DNA from: Thermoplasmatales archaeon SM1-50
Lineage (GTDB): Archaea > Thermoplasmatota > E2 > DHVEG-1
Assembly: GCA_001595945.1 (NCBI GenBank)
Contig: LSSI01000020.1
Coordinates: 68,971 to 107,500 of the forward strand
DNA: 38,530 nucleotides
Direction of reading: 5' to 3'
Under the pieces are notes generated by a model. It was not told where the DNA came from and did not search any database. It saw nothing but the letters and a program-made list of their open reading frames with translations. This document shows, in pieces, positions 16,706 to 24,709 of the stretch (the stretch's first letter is position 1; each line of letters starts with the position of its first letter). The position numbers and the translations under genes were made by a program.

Positions 16706-16774
16706 GGGGGTCTAAAGAATTGAATTGAAAATTCTTTTTTTCATTCTTTTCCTCCCAGACTTTTTAGACCCCTT
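16706..16774. ncRNA. Nested inverted repeat between convergent genes
   Basis: A perfect 10-base pair of arms (ggggtctaaa at 16707-16716 and tttagacccc at 16763-16772) encloses about 46 bases. Inside is a second stem (aagaatt/aattctt, about 16715-16736) with an eight-base loop, followed by a pyrimidine-rich strand. The rest of the 349-base gap (16536-16884) holds a T-tract and no ORF. It lies between the convergent TBP operon and an Lrp-type gene, so a two-way terminator is the simplest reading. A small RNA is possible. Confidence 0.4.
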
Positions 16775-16884
16775 CTCTTCATTTTCTGCTCATCAGGATC
16801 ATAAAAAAAGATAGTGAGTCTTTTTCTTATTGATGTGTTATTAGGTTATAAAAAATATGGAGGGGGCAACGTCCTCAGATTGCA

Positions 16885-17418
16885 TTATGTTGTTTTGAAG
16901 TATTCTTTCAGATCATCGACCTTCGGATTCATCATACCGCTGATTCGTATGGAGAAGATATCCTCCATCATCATGATATCTTTGATGTAGATTGAGTATT
17001 TCTTTTTGATAAATTCCATAAATCGTTTTGCTACCATGATGTCTTTTGCGGTGAAACAGAAAACAAGGTCATATTCGCCTTGCAGGAGACTTGCGGTTTG
17101 AATGAAAACACCTAGGTTTTTTCCCGTGTATTTCTTGAATTGGTCAATGACGCTGTCAATGATGTCAGCCGCTGGTTCGTTGGACCGTTTTATCAACATA
17201 ATATAATGGTGGACGCCTTGTTTATCTTTGTCTGGTATCGCTGTATAGCCCCAAATTGTTTTGTTGTTTTCCAAACGTTTTATGATGCGCCAGACCTTCT
17301 GTCTGGAGAATCCGCAGGTCTTTGCGATTTTATCGATGCTCTCATTTGAATTTTGTTGTAATTGTTCGATTACTCGTTTCTCATCTTGATCTATTTTTTT
17401 TTTGCTACTTTTTGCCAT
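16885..17418 (-). CDS. Lrp/AsnC-like regulator with lysine-rich N terminus
   Basis: The protein (177 residues from the ATG at 17418; five more if 17433 is used) has a basic tail (MAKSSKKKIDQDEKR). A winged helix-turn-helix follows (SIDKIAKTCGFSRQKVWRIIKRLE), then a RAM-like domain (VHHYIMLIKRS, LLQGEYDLVFCFTAKD). The ligand domain is longer than in typical Lrp. Similar Lrp-type proteins act as feast/famine regulators or local repressors. Neighbours give no hint of targets: it converges with TBP and has a 320-base AT-rich upstream gap. The shorter start is preferred because a purine run lies just before it. Confidence 0.82.
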   Translation of the reverse strand: MAKSSKKKIDQDEKRVIEQLQQNSNESIDKIAKTCGFSRQKVWRIIKRLENNKTIWGYTAIPDKDKQGVHHYIMLIKRSNEPAADIIDSVIDQFKKYTGKNLGVFIQTASLLQGEYDLVFCFTAKDIMVAKRFMEFIKKKYSIYIKDIMMMEDIFSIRISGMMNPKVDDLKEYFKTT

Positions 17419-17741
17419 ATTTTTTTCCCTCATGATATATTAATTTTATAAGAGACTGCTTTTTAACTCTTTTATTACCTTTCGATATGTTACAGATAGT
17501 GAATTTATTATCTCTATGAATGTTATAAATGTTTCGGATAGAGGTCGTTATACACTAATATATAGAATTTTTCAGTAACATTTATAAATTCAAACGTGAT
17601 TTTCTATTGGGGGTTGCAGAGTTCGAATACTAAATCTTTTTTTTTACTCTCCAACTTCCCCTTTCCTCCCTTTTATAGGGAGAATTTCCTGTTATTCTCG
17701 ATAATACGAAACGTTGAATGGGTTTTAAAATCATTGGCTAT
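17419..17741. other. Intergenic region, no gene seen
   Basis: About 320 AT-rich bases upstream of the minus-strand Lrp-like gene. A pyrimidine tract (17641-17675) ends in a small hairpin with ctccc/gggag arms (17666-17682). The bases gagttcgaatac near 17620 resemble a tRNA T-loop, but no arm pairs. I see no ORF. Confidence 0.5.
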
Positions 17742-18095
17742 TTAAGCTTATGAAACATGTCTAAATGCTGTCTTGAAAAAAAAGGTTTACAATGCTGTAT
17801 ACAAATAAACATGATTCTTTCATATCGAGATATTGCAATCATAGAAAAAATGGGATACGATAAAAATTTTTTTATTTCAGAACACAATGGCTTGTTACAG
17901 TTAAAGAAGATTGACGACCAATGCATGTTTCATAAATGGGGCATGATGTATCATTTATCCCTAAAGACTGGAAGAACGTACACGGTATCCCGTGGTTTAC
18001 TATAAAAAAAGAAAGCAATCCTTAACGACAAATTTCCTCAGAGACACTGTTTTAATCTTTCGAAAACTAAAGTTCGACAACTCACAACATAGGTC
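17742..18095 (+). pseudogene. Decayed YkgJ-type cysteine-cluster protein
   Basis: The frame from 17757 reads CCLEKKGLQCCIQINMILS, then YRDIAIIEKMGYDKNFFIS and LLQLKKIDDQCMFHK. This is the N-terminal half of the YkgJ/CxxCxxxCC family that binds Zn or Fe-S. After FHK a frameshift is needed: the next frame gives CIIYP, a stop, RLEERTRYPVVYYKK, then LTTNFLRDTVLIFRKL. In intact relatives this is CxIYPxRPxxCRxYPVVYY; the conserved Cys has become Arg here. The N terminus is also shifted, since MKHV is in another frame from KCCLEKK. At least two frameshifts and internal stops show it is dead. Confidence 0.7.
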
Positions 18096-18230
18096 TTTCT
18101 TTTCGAAAAGGAAAGAATAGAGTGCATCACGAAAAAAATTAGCAAAACCACACAAAAGAAAAAAGATAATTATTTATATTATAATATATTATAAAATTTG
18201 CGCTATCATTATACACGGGGAGCGAAAGAA

Positions 18231-19090
18231 CATGTCTTCCAAATAACATTTCGTAATAATTCTCATCATCACCGCAATTTTTTTAGCAAATACGCATGGG
18301 TGTACAGTATAGCATGGTTCATCTGAACCAACTGGGACTTTATAAGGATATGTGACTGATATGCTGATGTGATGATTCCTCTTTCTAGGGAGCTTGTCCG
18401 GGTCTATTTCCATGGGACATACGAAGAAAACTACAGCGATTCATTTGGATATTACTATGAGACCGACATACCTCTCTGTTACTGCCTGAAAACGCCGCGA
18501 GCTCAAAATCAGGTTATCAAACAGAGGGGGTTCTGCTTAGCATCGGTCAGAATCACACCTATAATTTTAATCTTACCCCTTTATGTTTGGATCCTTACCC
18601 GATGTTTACTGGGACCTTGGGAAACAATGGAATATATATCAGCTGTGTGAACGTCTCTTTTATAAATAAAGAGAATATCGATGAGCTTTTTATAAATTCG
18701 GTGATGGAGAATATACTAACTATACAGAACCCTTTATGATTTGTGAAAGCGGGGCGTATATATTGTGGTGGTATTGTATATTCCAAGGTAATACCTCTGA
18801 AGAATGTGTTATTTCTCTAAAAATCGACCGTGATCTTTCAACACTGTAGCTAACCTCTCACCGAATAAGTGTAACCAAACTTAAGATTACTGCAGATGCA
18901 ACCGATATATGTACCAATGTTCATCGAGTTGTGTTCTATATAGACGGTTATCATTCATATATCGATTAAGATCTGTCATATGATGTATATATGAAAGGTA
19001 TTGGAATTCATATTATGTAAGCCACTGCTTTTGATTATGTGGGTAATTCAGTAAATAGCAAGATTTTCACTTTCCGTATCTCCCAGAGAA
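18231..19090 (+). pseudogene. Decayed secreted multi-domain surface protein
   Basis: Stitched frames give a recognisable secreted protein. There is a signal-like segment (FVIILIITAIFLANTHG after the ATG at 18231), and a carboxypeptidase-regulatory-like unit (GYVTDM, RVYFHGTYEENYSDSFGYYY, TDIPLCYCLK, NFNLTPL). An Ig-like unit of the OmpL47 type follows (FTGTLGNNGIYISCVNVSFI, then in another frame GDGEYTNYTEPFMICESGAY). The end is a further Ig-like unit (KITADATDICTNVHRVVFYI, ATAFDYVGNSVN). At least four in-frame stops and two frame changes interrupt it. Intact relatives of such beta-rich adhesion or surface-layer proteins are common in Thermoplasmatota-type genomes (general knowledge). It lies just upstream of, and in the same direction as, the C25 peptidase. 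Confidence 0.68.
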
Positions 19091-19281
19091 GTTTCTACTA
19101 TCAATGTATAGTTAAATCTTGGTTATTTCTTCTTTATGAATTCCCACAACATAACTGTTAAAATTAATTTTGATTAGATATCCGATAGAATAGCCTCATG
19201 AAAACTCTTTCTTTATCCTTATTTTTATTATATAGTAAATTATTTAAATTAAAAAACAGATATTTTTTTCCTAGGGAGATT

Positions 19282-20697
19282 ATGAACTATAATCTGATCA
19301 ATACGTCATTCCTTGTCATTATCCTATGTATGATTGGTGCTCCATCGTGGTCAGCTTCTACCATAGACATTCCTCCTATACAGACTACATTTCTTCAATA
19401 TAACGAACAAGAAAGGAATCTATATGATTTACTTATCATAGCACCAACTGAGTTCCACTGGGAGCTTCTTTCACTTGTACGTCACAAAAATAGCATTGGT
19501 ATCCAAACAAGGCTTGTTGATCTTTACGAGGTGTACGACCAGATGTTCTGGCAGGGTCGTGATGACGCTGAGAAAGTGAAGTACTTCATTAAAGCAGCAG
19601 TGGAGAATTGGGGTGTGCACTACGTTCTGCTTGTTGGTGGTCGGAAAAACCAGGGGCTAGTTGAGAAATGGTGGGTCCCTGTACGATATAGTTATCTTAA
19701 CCGCCCTTATGAAGCGTACCCAGAGTCTAAGTTTCTTTCAGATCTTTATTTTGCAGATATCTATGATGAGAATGGTTCTTTCTCAAGCTGGGATGATAAT
19801 TATAATGGCATCTTTGGTGAATGGCCGCAAAATCAGGGAGCAGTGGATTACCCTAACCTTATTCCTGATGTAAGCTTGGGTCGACTTCCTTGCCTAAATA
19901 AATATGAGCTACGTATCGTCATACGGAAAATTATACGATATGAGACGAGAGGCTGTGCCGAGTCCTGGTTTAAAAACATGGTCGTCGTTGCAGGCGATAC
20001 CTACCCTGGACGAACCCCGTACTATGATGGTGAGGTCTACACCCAACAAGGTCTTGACCTGATGACCGGATTTCGTCCAATAAAATTATGGGCCTCTGAT
20101 GGCAGCTTTAAGAATTGGATCGATGTCGTTTTTATGGTCAATAAAGGATGTGGTTTTCTCTGGTGGTCTGGTCATGGCAACCCAAAGGATTGGGCAACCC
20201 ACCCCCCTGATGATAATACGACATGGATTTATGGGCTACGTCTACGTAACCTTCCTTTTTTACACAACCGCTATAAACTGCCTATATGCTTAACTGGCAG
20301 CGGCTGTTTTAACAACATGTTTAACGTGAGCCTGCGCAATAAATGGTGGGTGTACGGTTTGCCTACCCCGTACTGCATCAGCTGGGCGCTTATGGTTCAG
20401 CGGGATGGTGGCACTATCGCAACCATTGGTCCGACTGCATTTAGTTACGAATCCCCTGATATCACCCTTGGATATGGGGGGATCGAATTGCTGGATAGAC
20501 AGTTCTTCTCTGAGTACGGACAAAACCATACAGATGTCCTCGGTGACTCCTGGCGGGATGCTATCACGTCTGTACTTAGGCAATGTCCTATTGATTGGTC
20601 TGATGAAACGATTAATGGGTCTGCGTTAGTGGTGAAAAATATCCAACAGTGGGTGTTGTTTGGTGATCCGAGCCTGAAAATCGGTGGGTATAGATAA
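19282..20697 (+). CDS. Secreted C25 (gingipain-like) cysteine peptidase
   Basis: The 471-residue protein starts with a signal peptide (MNYNLINTSFLVIILCMIGA, cleavage near SWSAS). The catalytic His is in LWWSGHGNPKDW and the Cys 44 residues later in CLTGSGCFNNMF, the C25/caspase-fold dyad of gingipains. Other family segments include YVLLVGG, PDVSLGRLPC and WVLFGDPSLKIGG at the end. The ATG at 19282 has tagggagatt before it; an upstream ATG at 19198 would bury the signal peptide. It likely degrades extracellular protein. No C-terminal adhesion domains are attached and nothing suggests inactivation, despite two decayed genes upstream. Confidence 0.9.
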   Translation: MNYNLINTSFLVIILCMIGAPSWSASTIDIPPIQTTFLQYNEQERNLYDLLIIAPTEFHWELLSLVRHKNSIGIQTRLVDLYEVYDQMFWQGRDDAEKVKYFIKAAVENWGVHYVLLVGGRKNQGLVEKWWVPVRYSYLNRPYEAYPESKFLSDLYFADIYDENGSFSSWDDNYNGIFGEWPQNQGAVDYPNLIPDVSLGRLPCLNKYELRIVIRKIIRYETRGCAESWFKNMVVVAGDTYPGRTPYYDGEVYTQQGLDLMTGFRPIKLWASDGSFKNWIDVVFMVNKGCGFLWWSGHGNPKDWATHPPDDNTTWIYGLRLRNLPFLHNRYKLPICLTGSGCFNNMFNVSLRNKWWVYGLPTPYCISWALMVQRDGGTIATIGPTAFSYESPDITLGYGGIELLDRQFFSEYGQNHTDVLGDSWRDAITSVLRQCPIDWSDETINGSALVVKNIQQWVLFGDPSLKIGGYR

Positions 20698-20796
20698 CGT
20701 ACGTATTATCATCTATATTTCCAGATAATAAGGATTACAGGTAAGATGTTCATGTTTATTTCTTGGGTAATCTGTCCCTTATTACCGTATGCAGGA

Positions 20797-21300
20797 TCAA
20801 TTATCTTCCACTATTGGGTGATACTGAGTAGCAATGTAGTATTTTCTAATTAACTGGCGTAAAGTGATTTGCCCAATTATTTTTTTGTTTTCAAGTACAG
20901 GAAGTCTTCTTAAGCTATGAATTGTCATCTTTTCAAGGACATCCGCTATCTTATCATCGGATTTGCATGATATCACTTTACGGTGCATAATATCCTCTGC
21001 AGTCTTCACTGTTCCATGCTGAATCGACCTGATATCTAGCATGCCAAATAAATAAGAAGGAAATTCTTTTGGAGCCAAAATTGAAAGGACATCATGTTCG
21101 GTTATAACTCCTAAAAGTTCTTTTTTTTCTTTATCTTTTACAACCCATAGATGATTTCTTGCACTTAATATATTGAGAATATGATAGATATCTTCTTTTA
21201 TATCAACGATCGGTAAGTCCCATACTCTTTTGTCCATTAATTGTTTAACTTGAAGTTCAAAAAAGTCGGGTAATAAGCGTTTACCTTTTCTCATCTTCAT
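20797..21300 (-). CDS. Tandem CBS-domain protein
   Basis: The 167-residue protein is two CBS motifs. The first ends LWVVKDKEKKELLGVITEHDVL (about residues 50-72). The second runs from AEDIMHRKVISCKSDDKIADVL to LRRLPVLENKKIIGQITLRQLI (about 101-155). CBS pairs bind adenine nucleotides and gate channels, transporters and enzymes. It lies 29 bases downstream of a CPA2 antiporter on the same strand, so adenylate-responsive regulation of that antiporter is a reasonable inference. The N-terminal 15 residues are basic. Confidence 0.88.
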   Translation of the reverse strand: MKMRKGKRLLPDFFELQVKQLMDKRVWDLPIVDIKEDIYHILNILSARNHLWVVKDKEKKELLGVITEHDVLSILAPKEFPSYLFGMLDIRSIQHGTVKTAEDIMHRKVISCKSDDKIADVLEKMTIHSLRRLPVLENKKIIGQITLRQLIRKYYIATQYHPIVEDN

Positions 21301-21329
21301 ATAGTAAAATTCATTGCTCTATTTAATAA

Positions 21330-22487
21330 CTACTTTTTTAGAACTCTTACCAGAGCAGGTGGTGTGATAAGCGTTGTGATAATTACCATGATTACTATTG
21401 CAGAGGCTATTTCTGTGTTGATTATCTCATAGTCTAATCCAAGTTTGATCAATATTAATTCAATGCCTCCTCTAGAGATCATTGCGATGCCTGCTGCCAT
21501 TGATTCTCGGGTATCAAATTTTGTTAATTTTGCTGCAAGGCTACATCCTACAAATTTTCCTGCTATAGCTACTATCAATAAACACCCTGCGAACCACCCC
21601 ATGCACAAAAATGCGTTGAAATTAAATGTCATTCCTACAGTTATAAAAAAAACAGGAATGAAAAACCCGCTTCCTATCAAGGATACATAGTCTTTTAATC
21701 CTCTAAAAAAACTTAGTTGTCCAAGTACGATACCAGCGATAAACGCTCCGATTATTACTGACAATCCAATTTTCTCTGCAATTAAAGAAAATAGTAAAGC
21801 CAGCACAACACCCGCAATGAGCAGATTTTCCTTACCGAGTTTTATCTTGGCAAGATGTTTATCTAATGTATTACTTACTTTTTCTTTTGTTAATAACACA
21901 GCAATGGCTAAAAAAAACGTTACAAGCACTACAAGTATGGTCATCTCCCATATGTGTAAATAGCCAGTTTTTATCACACTTATAAGTGTTGTTAATATCA
22001 TTATTCCGATGATATCATCGATTACAGCAGCTCCCATTATCAGGCTTCCTAATCGTGTTCTCATTATTCCAAATTCGAGTAATATTTCTGCATTAACCCC
22101 AATGGATGTTGCTACAAGAGCAGTTCCAACAAAAAGAGAAACTATATGCGAAAATCCAAACCATAGTGCTGTGAGATACCCTAAAATAAATGGTAGGATC
22201 ACACCAAACATGGCGACTAAAGAAGAGCTTTTTTCTATTTTTTTAAATTCTGGTAAATTGAGTGATAAACCAGCAGAAAGCAAAAGAAATAATATTCCAA
22301 TATCTGCGATGTAATTAATAGCAGGATGTAAAACTGATGCTCCCTCATTTACCAATAAAATGATATTTCCGATAATAGCTCCAAGAACCAGCTCTCCAAA
22401 AATAACAGGCTGTTTTAGTTTTTTAGATAAATATCTACCGACGAGCGCAGCGACAAGAACAATTATGATGCTAATAATGAAATCCAT
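21330..22487 (-). CDS. CPA2 family Na+(K+)/H+ antiporter
   Basis: The 385-residue protein has about 12 membrane segments and lacks a C-terminal nucleotide-binding (RCK) domain. Family motifs are LVAALVGRYLSKKLKQPVIF, GELVLGAIIG, LLLSAGLSL, the ion-binding region ATSIGVNAEILLEFG with GAAVIDDIIGIMILT (paired Asp), and SRGGIEL. Electroneutral or electrogenic exchange of protons for Na+ or K+ is expected. The two adjacent Asp (VIDD) resemble electrogenic NapA/GerN members. It is followed by the CBS protein and preceded by a VTT-type protein on the same strand, forming a cation or membrane-energy cluster. Confidence 0.92.
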   Translation of the reverse strand: MDFIISIIIVLVAALVGRYLSKKLKQPVIFGELVLGAIIGNIILLVNEGASVLHPAINYIADIGILFLLLSAGLSLNLPEFKKIEKSSSLVAMFGVILPFILGYLTALWFGFSHIVSLFVGTALVATSIGVNAEILLEFGIMRTRLGSLIMGAAVIDDIIGIMILTTLISVIKTGYLHIWEMTILVVLVTFFLAIAVLLTKEKVSNTLDKHLAKIKLGKENLLIAGVVLALLFSLIAEKIGLSVIIGAFIAGIVLGQLSFFRGLKDYVSLIGSGFFIPVFFITVGMTFNFNAFLCMGWFAGCLLIVAIAGKFVGCSLAAKLTKFDTRESMAAGIAMISRGGIELILIKLGLDYEIINTEIASAIVIMVIITTLITPPALVRVLKK

Positions 22488-22544
22488 TCATTTCTGAAAT
22501 TATAATTATGTAGTTAAATGTTTATTTGTTTTTTTTTAATTGTT

Positions 22545-23054
22545 TTATATAAGTTTGATACTAAGGAAATAGAATATAGATAGAATTAATGTTCCTCTTG
22601 TTATACCTGCAATGATATTTATTATTACAAATTTTGTTGATGTTAATACTGTTTTTTCCTCTGACGGATTCAGTAACGAAAAAAGATATAATGTTATCGA
22701 ATCAACCATCAATGGAATACTCATTATGATATACAGACCATAATGGCCATACGTTCGCACAAAGTTTTCTGATTTTACAATAAATTTTTTTGTGATTTTC
22801 CAGTTTTTTCCGATTGTAATGTCCTTCATTTTTATACGAATTTTTTTACTTATTGTAAATACGATAAATGCACCGATTCCTTTTCCTATTCCTAAAATTA
22901 TTATTAACAAGATTGGAGTGATATGTGGATTGAATAATCCGATCTCCACTGGTATGGGAAGGATAATCGCAGCGAGAATCACATAGATGAAAAAAATTAT
23001 TGAGTAAGTAATTGGATCTGTAATTGCATTTAGTAAAATGTCTATTAAATCCAT
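22545..23054 (-). CDS. VTT/DedA-like small membrane protein
   Basis: The 169-residue protein has four or five hydrophobic segments. It has ILPIPVEIGLFNPHI followed by IIILGIGKGIGAFIVFTIS, which resembles the re-entrant and glycine motif of VTT (DedA/SNARE-associated) and small multidrug-export families. After a charged loop comes the conserved-looking RTYGHYGLYIIMSIPLMVDS. DedA relatives move lipids or affect proton-dependent export. It is 57 bases upstream of the antiporter start on the same strand, so the three genes may form one operon. The substrate is unknown. Confidence 0.68.
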   Translation of the reverse strand: MDLIDILLNAITDPITYSIIFFIYVILAAIILPIPVEIGLFNPHITPILLIIILGIGKGIGAFIVFTISKKIRIKMKDITIGKNWKITKKFIVKSENFVRTYGHYGLYIIMSIPLMVDSITLYLFSLLNPSEEKTVLTSTKFVIINIIAGITRGTLILSIFYFLSIKLI

Positions 23055-23578
23055 TGTAGTCCTGAATCGTACTGTAAAATATTATTTAAGTGTAATGACT
23101 TTTTTGTTAATTTTTATGAAAATACAATCAAAAGACAGATAAGGAAATAATTTTTTTTAATATGGTTTTTTTTTAGTTTTTTATAACCTACTAGTTTTTG
23201 CGTGGAATAAAAGACATAAAAATTATTTTCATCGTTAGGAACATTATTCTTCTTTAATTTTTTGAGAGTAGGAGTGGCAGAATAATAAAAACATAGGGGA
23301 TACATTTGAAGAAGAGTTCTGCCAGCTTCCCTTCCTCTTCGAGTTTTACTCCTCTCCTATTAAAGACAGGTTAAAAATCGGTATGACGTCATTTCATTTA
23401 AAGGTTATGAAAAAATATTTACATGATTATTCTAAGTTATATTTTTTGTAATAAAATGAAAATATTTATTGAAGAGTAGTTGAACCGAATTTTGTCTTTA
23501 TTAAAAGTATTTCATAAGAACCATCAAGATTTCCGTTAATAGAATTGATTTCTCATAACTTCCAGAAAAATTAATAGT
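23055..23578. other. Intergenic region with one long-range stem
   Basis: These 524 AT-rich bases lie between divergent genes. One GC-richer patch pairs: tggcagaa (23275-23282) with ttctgcca (23317-23324), with outer arms aggag (23270-23274) and ctcct (23349-23353). A perfect palindrome atgacgtcat lies at about 23381-23390. The 63-codon minus-strand frame inside looks random. An unstudied RNA or a regulatory region is possible; I cannot assign it. Confidence 0.35.
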
Positions 23579-23998
23579 ATGAAAGATTATGTTGATTCGT
23601 GGGCAACAATGAAATCCGACGATAAAGAGTACAAAAAATTGGTTGATTGGATAAAAACTCTTGACGAAAAAGAACTTGCAAAAGTGAAGAATATTATTAA
23701 TAATCCAGAAAAACTTCGAAAGAGAGAACGTTGGAATCTTATGGAAGAACGTATGTATGGGAAAATGGTTAAGGATTTTGGTGTCTTTAAAACAGATTTA
23801 TTTCACGAACGAAATGTCTTTCTCACAGAAAAAGATAATAAATTTGAGATAGTAATTAAATCAATATATATCGGTGATTTCAAATCCGAACCAGATTATA
23901 AGTTTTTTAGCATCGATGAAGCACAAAAACTTCGAGATATTTTTGATGATGCTATCAAAATAGCAACCAGAAATCCATTGAAGAAAAAAACTACATAA
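23579..23998 (+). CDS. Hypothetical charged helical protein
   Basis: I do not recognise this 139-residue protein. It is charged and lysine-rich. The helical N-terminal half (YKKLVDWIKTLDEKELAKVK, then RKRERWNLMEERMYGKMVKD) is followed by a short beta-looking segment (NVFLTEKDNKFEIVIKSIYI) and a helix (FSIDEAQKLRDIFDDAIKIA). It has no cysteines, signal peptide or membrane segment. ATG at 23579 is the first start after a long AT-rich gap. Codon use is ordinary, and the Lys/Glu pattern supports a real cytoplasmic protein. Neighbours are a divergent VTT-type gene and a small zinc-ribbon gene. Confidence 0.65.
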   Translation: MKDYVDSWATMKSDDKEYKKLVDWIKTLDEKELAKVKNIINNPEKLRKRERWNLMEERMYGKMVKDFGVFKTDLFHERNVFLTEKDNKFEIVIKSIYIGDFKSEPDYKFFSIDEAQKLRDIFDDAIKIATRNPLKKKTT

Positions 23999-24142
23999 AA
24001 AAAATTCCTCTATTTGATAGGTTTACGTTTTGTTTTTTATAATATATTTTCAAAATCTACCTTCTTTAATATTACTCTCTTTGCATCATTTATAAAAACT
24101 TTTCAGATTAGATTTAATTAATAGGGCATTGATTGCAAAGTC

Positions 24143-24253
24143 ATGCAATGCAAAATCTGTAAATCAGAAATTGAACCTGAAAACCAGACGAATATATGCT
24201 TCAACTGCCAAAGTATTATTGCTGATATCGAGCAAAAAGTAGACAGTTTTTAA
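24143..24253 (+). CDS. 36-residue double CxxC mini-protein
   Basis: The frame encodes 36 residues beginning MQCKICKSEIEPENQTNICF and continuing NCQSIIADIEQKVDSF. Two CxxC pairs spaced by 13 residues form a plausible minimal zinc ribbon. Such tiny ribbons are common in archaea and may bind nucleic acid or protein. No good Shine-Dalgarno is seen. It could instead be the detached N terminus of the decayed gene just downstream, which also starts with a CxxC. Confidence 0.5.
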   Translation: MQCKICKSEIEPENQTNICFNCQSIIADIEQKVDSF

Positions 24254-24268
24254 CATTTTTAAAATGAT

Positions 24269-24590
24269 ATGACAGCAGTAAAAAAATATTCTTGCAAAAT
24301 ATGTAAAAGAGAATTATTTCCAAGGGATTAATATGATAACTTCTCGAGGAACCAAAAATCTCATTAGATCACATTGATTATAAAAATAATATCGTTATAG
24401 GAATGTACAAAGATTATCATAATAAATTACAAACAACAATGAAGAAGTATAGATATGGTTACAACAACATCATATGAAGAAATGGTACAAAAAAGGTCAT
24501 TTATCCCATGGTGATTACCCCAAAGAAATAATTGATTTAGAATTTGTTGCTACGACACAGATTCATAAAAGAAGAATTAACATAGTTTTT
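24269..24590 (+). pseudogene. Remnant of a CxxC (HNH-like?) protein
   Basis: Short frames in different phases follow each other: MTAVKKYSCKICKRELFPRD (24269-24331), then LDHIDYKNNIVIGMYKDYHN, then LQQHHMKKWYKKGHLSHGDY with PKEIIDLEFVATTQIHKRRI. The CxxC followed by LDHID and a His-rich end is reminiscent of HNH or zinc-binding nucleases, but I cannot name a family. Stops and frame changes imply decay. The remainder of the 24.0-24.7 kb gap is AT-rich with nothing visible. Confidence 0.35.
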
Positions 24591-24709
24591 TTTCTCAATT
24601 TTTTTTGGTGTATTAAATTATGATAAATAAATGATTTATGATTGAACTTTAATGAGTAATATTTTATTGTAAAAATACGTTTAATTATCTATTTTTTTTA
24701 AGTAATCCT

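Noticed and set aside
18369-18650. A 93-codon open frame at 18.4-18.65 kb as an intact gene
   Set aside because: It only covers part of the decayed surface protein and switches out of the homologous frame within its length.
23114-23305. A 63-codon minus-strand frame upstream of the VTT gene
   Set aside because: The translation is low-complexity Lys/Asn/Phe typical of AT-rich intergenic DNA and has no ribosome site.
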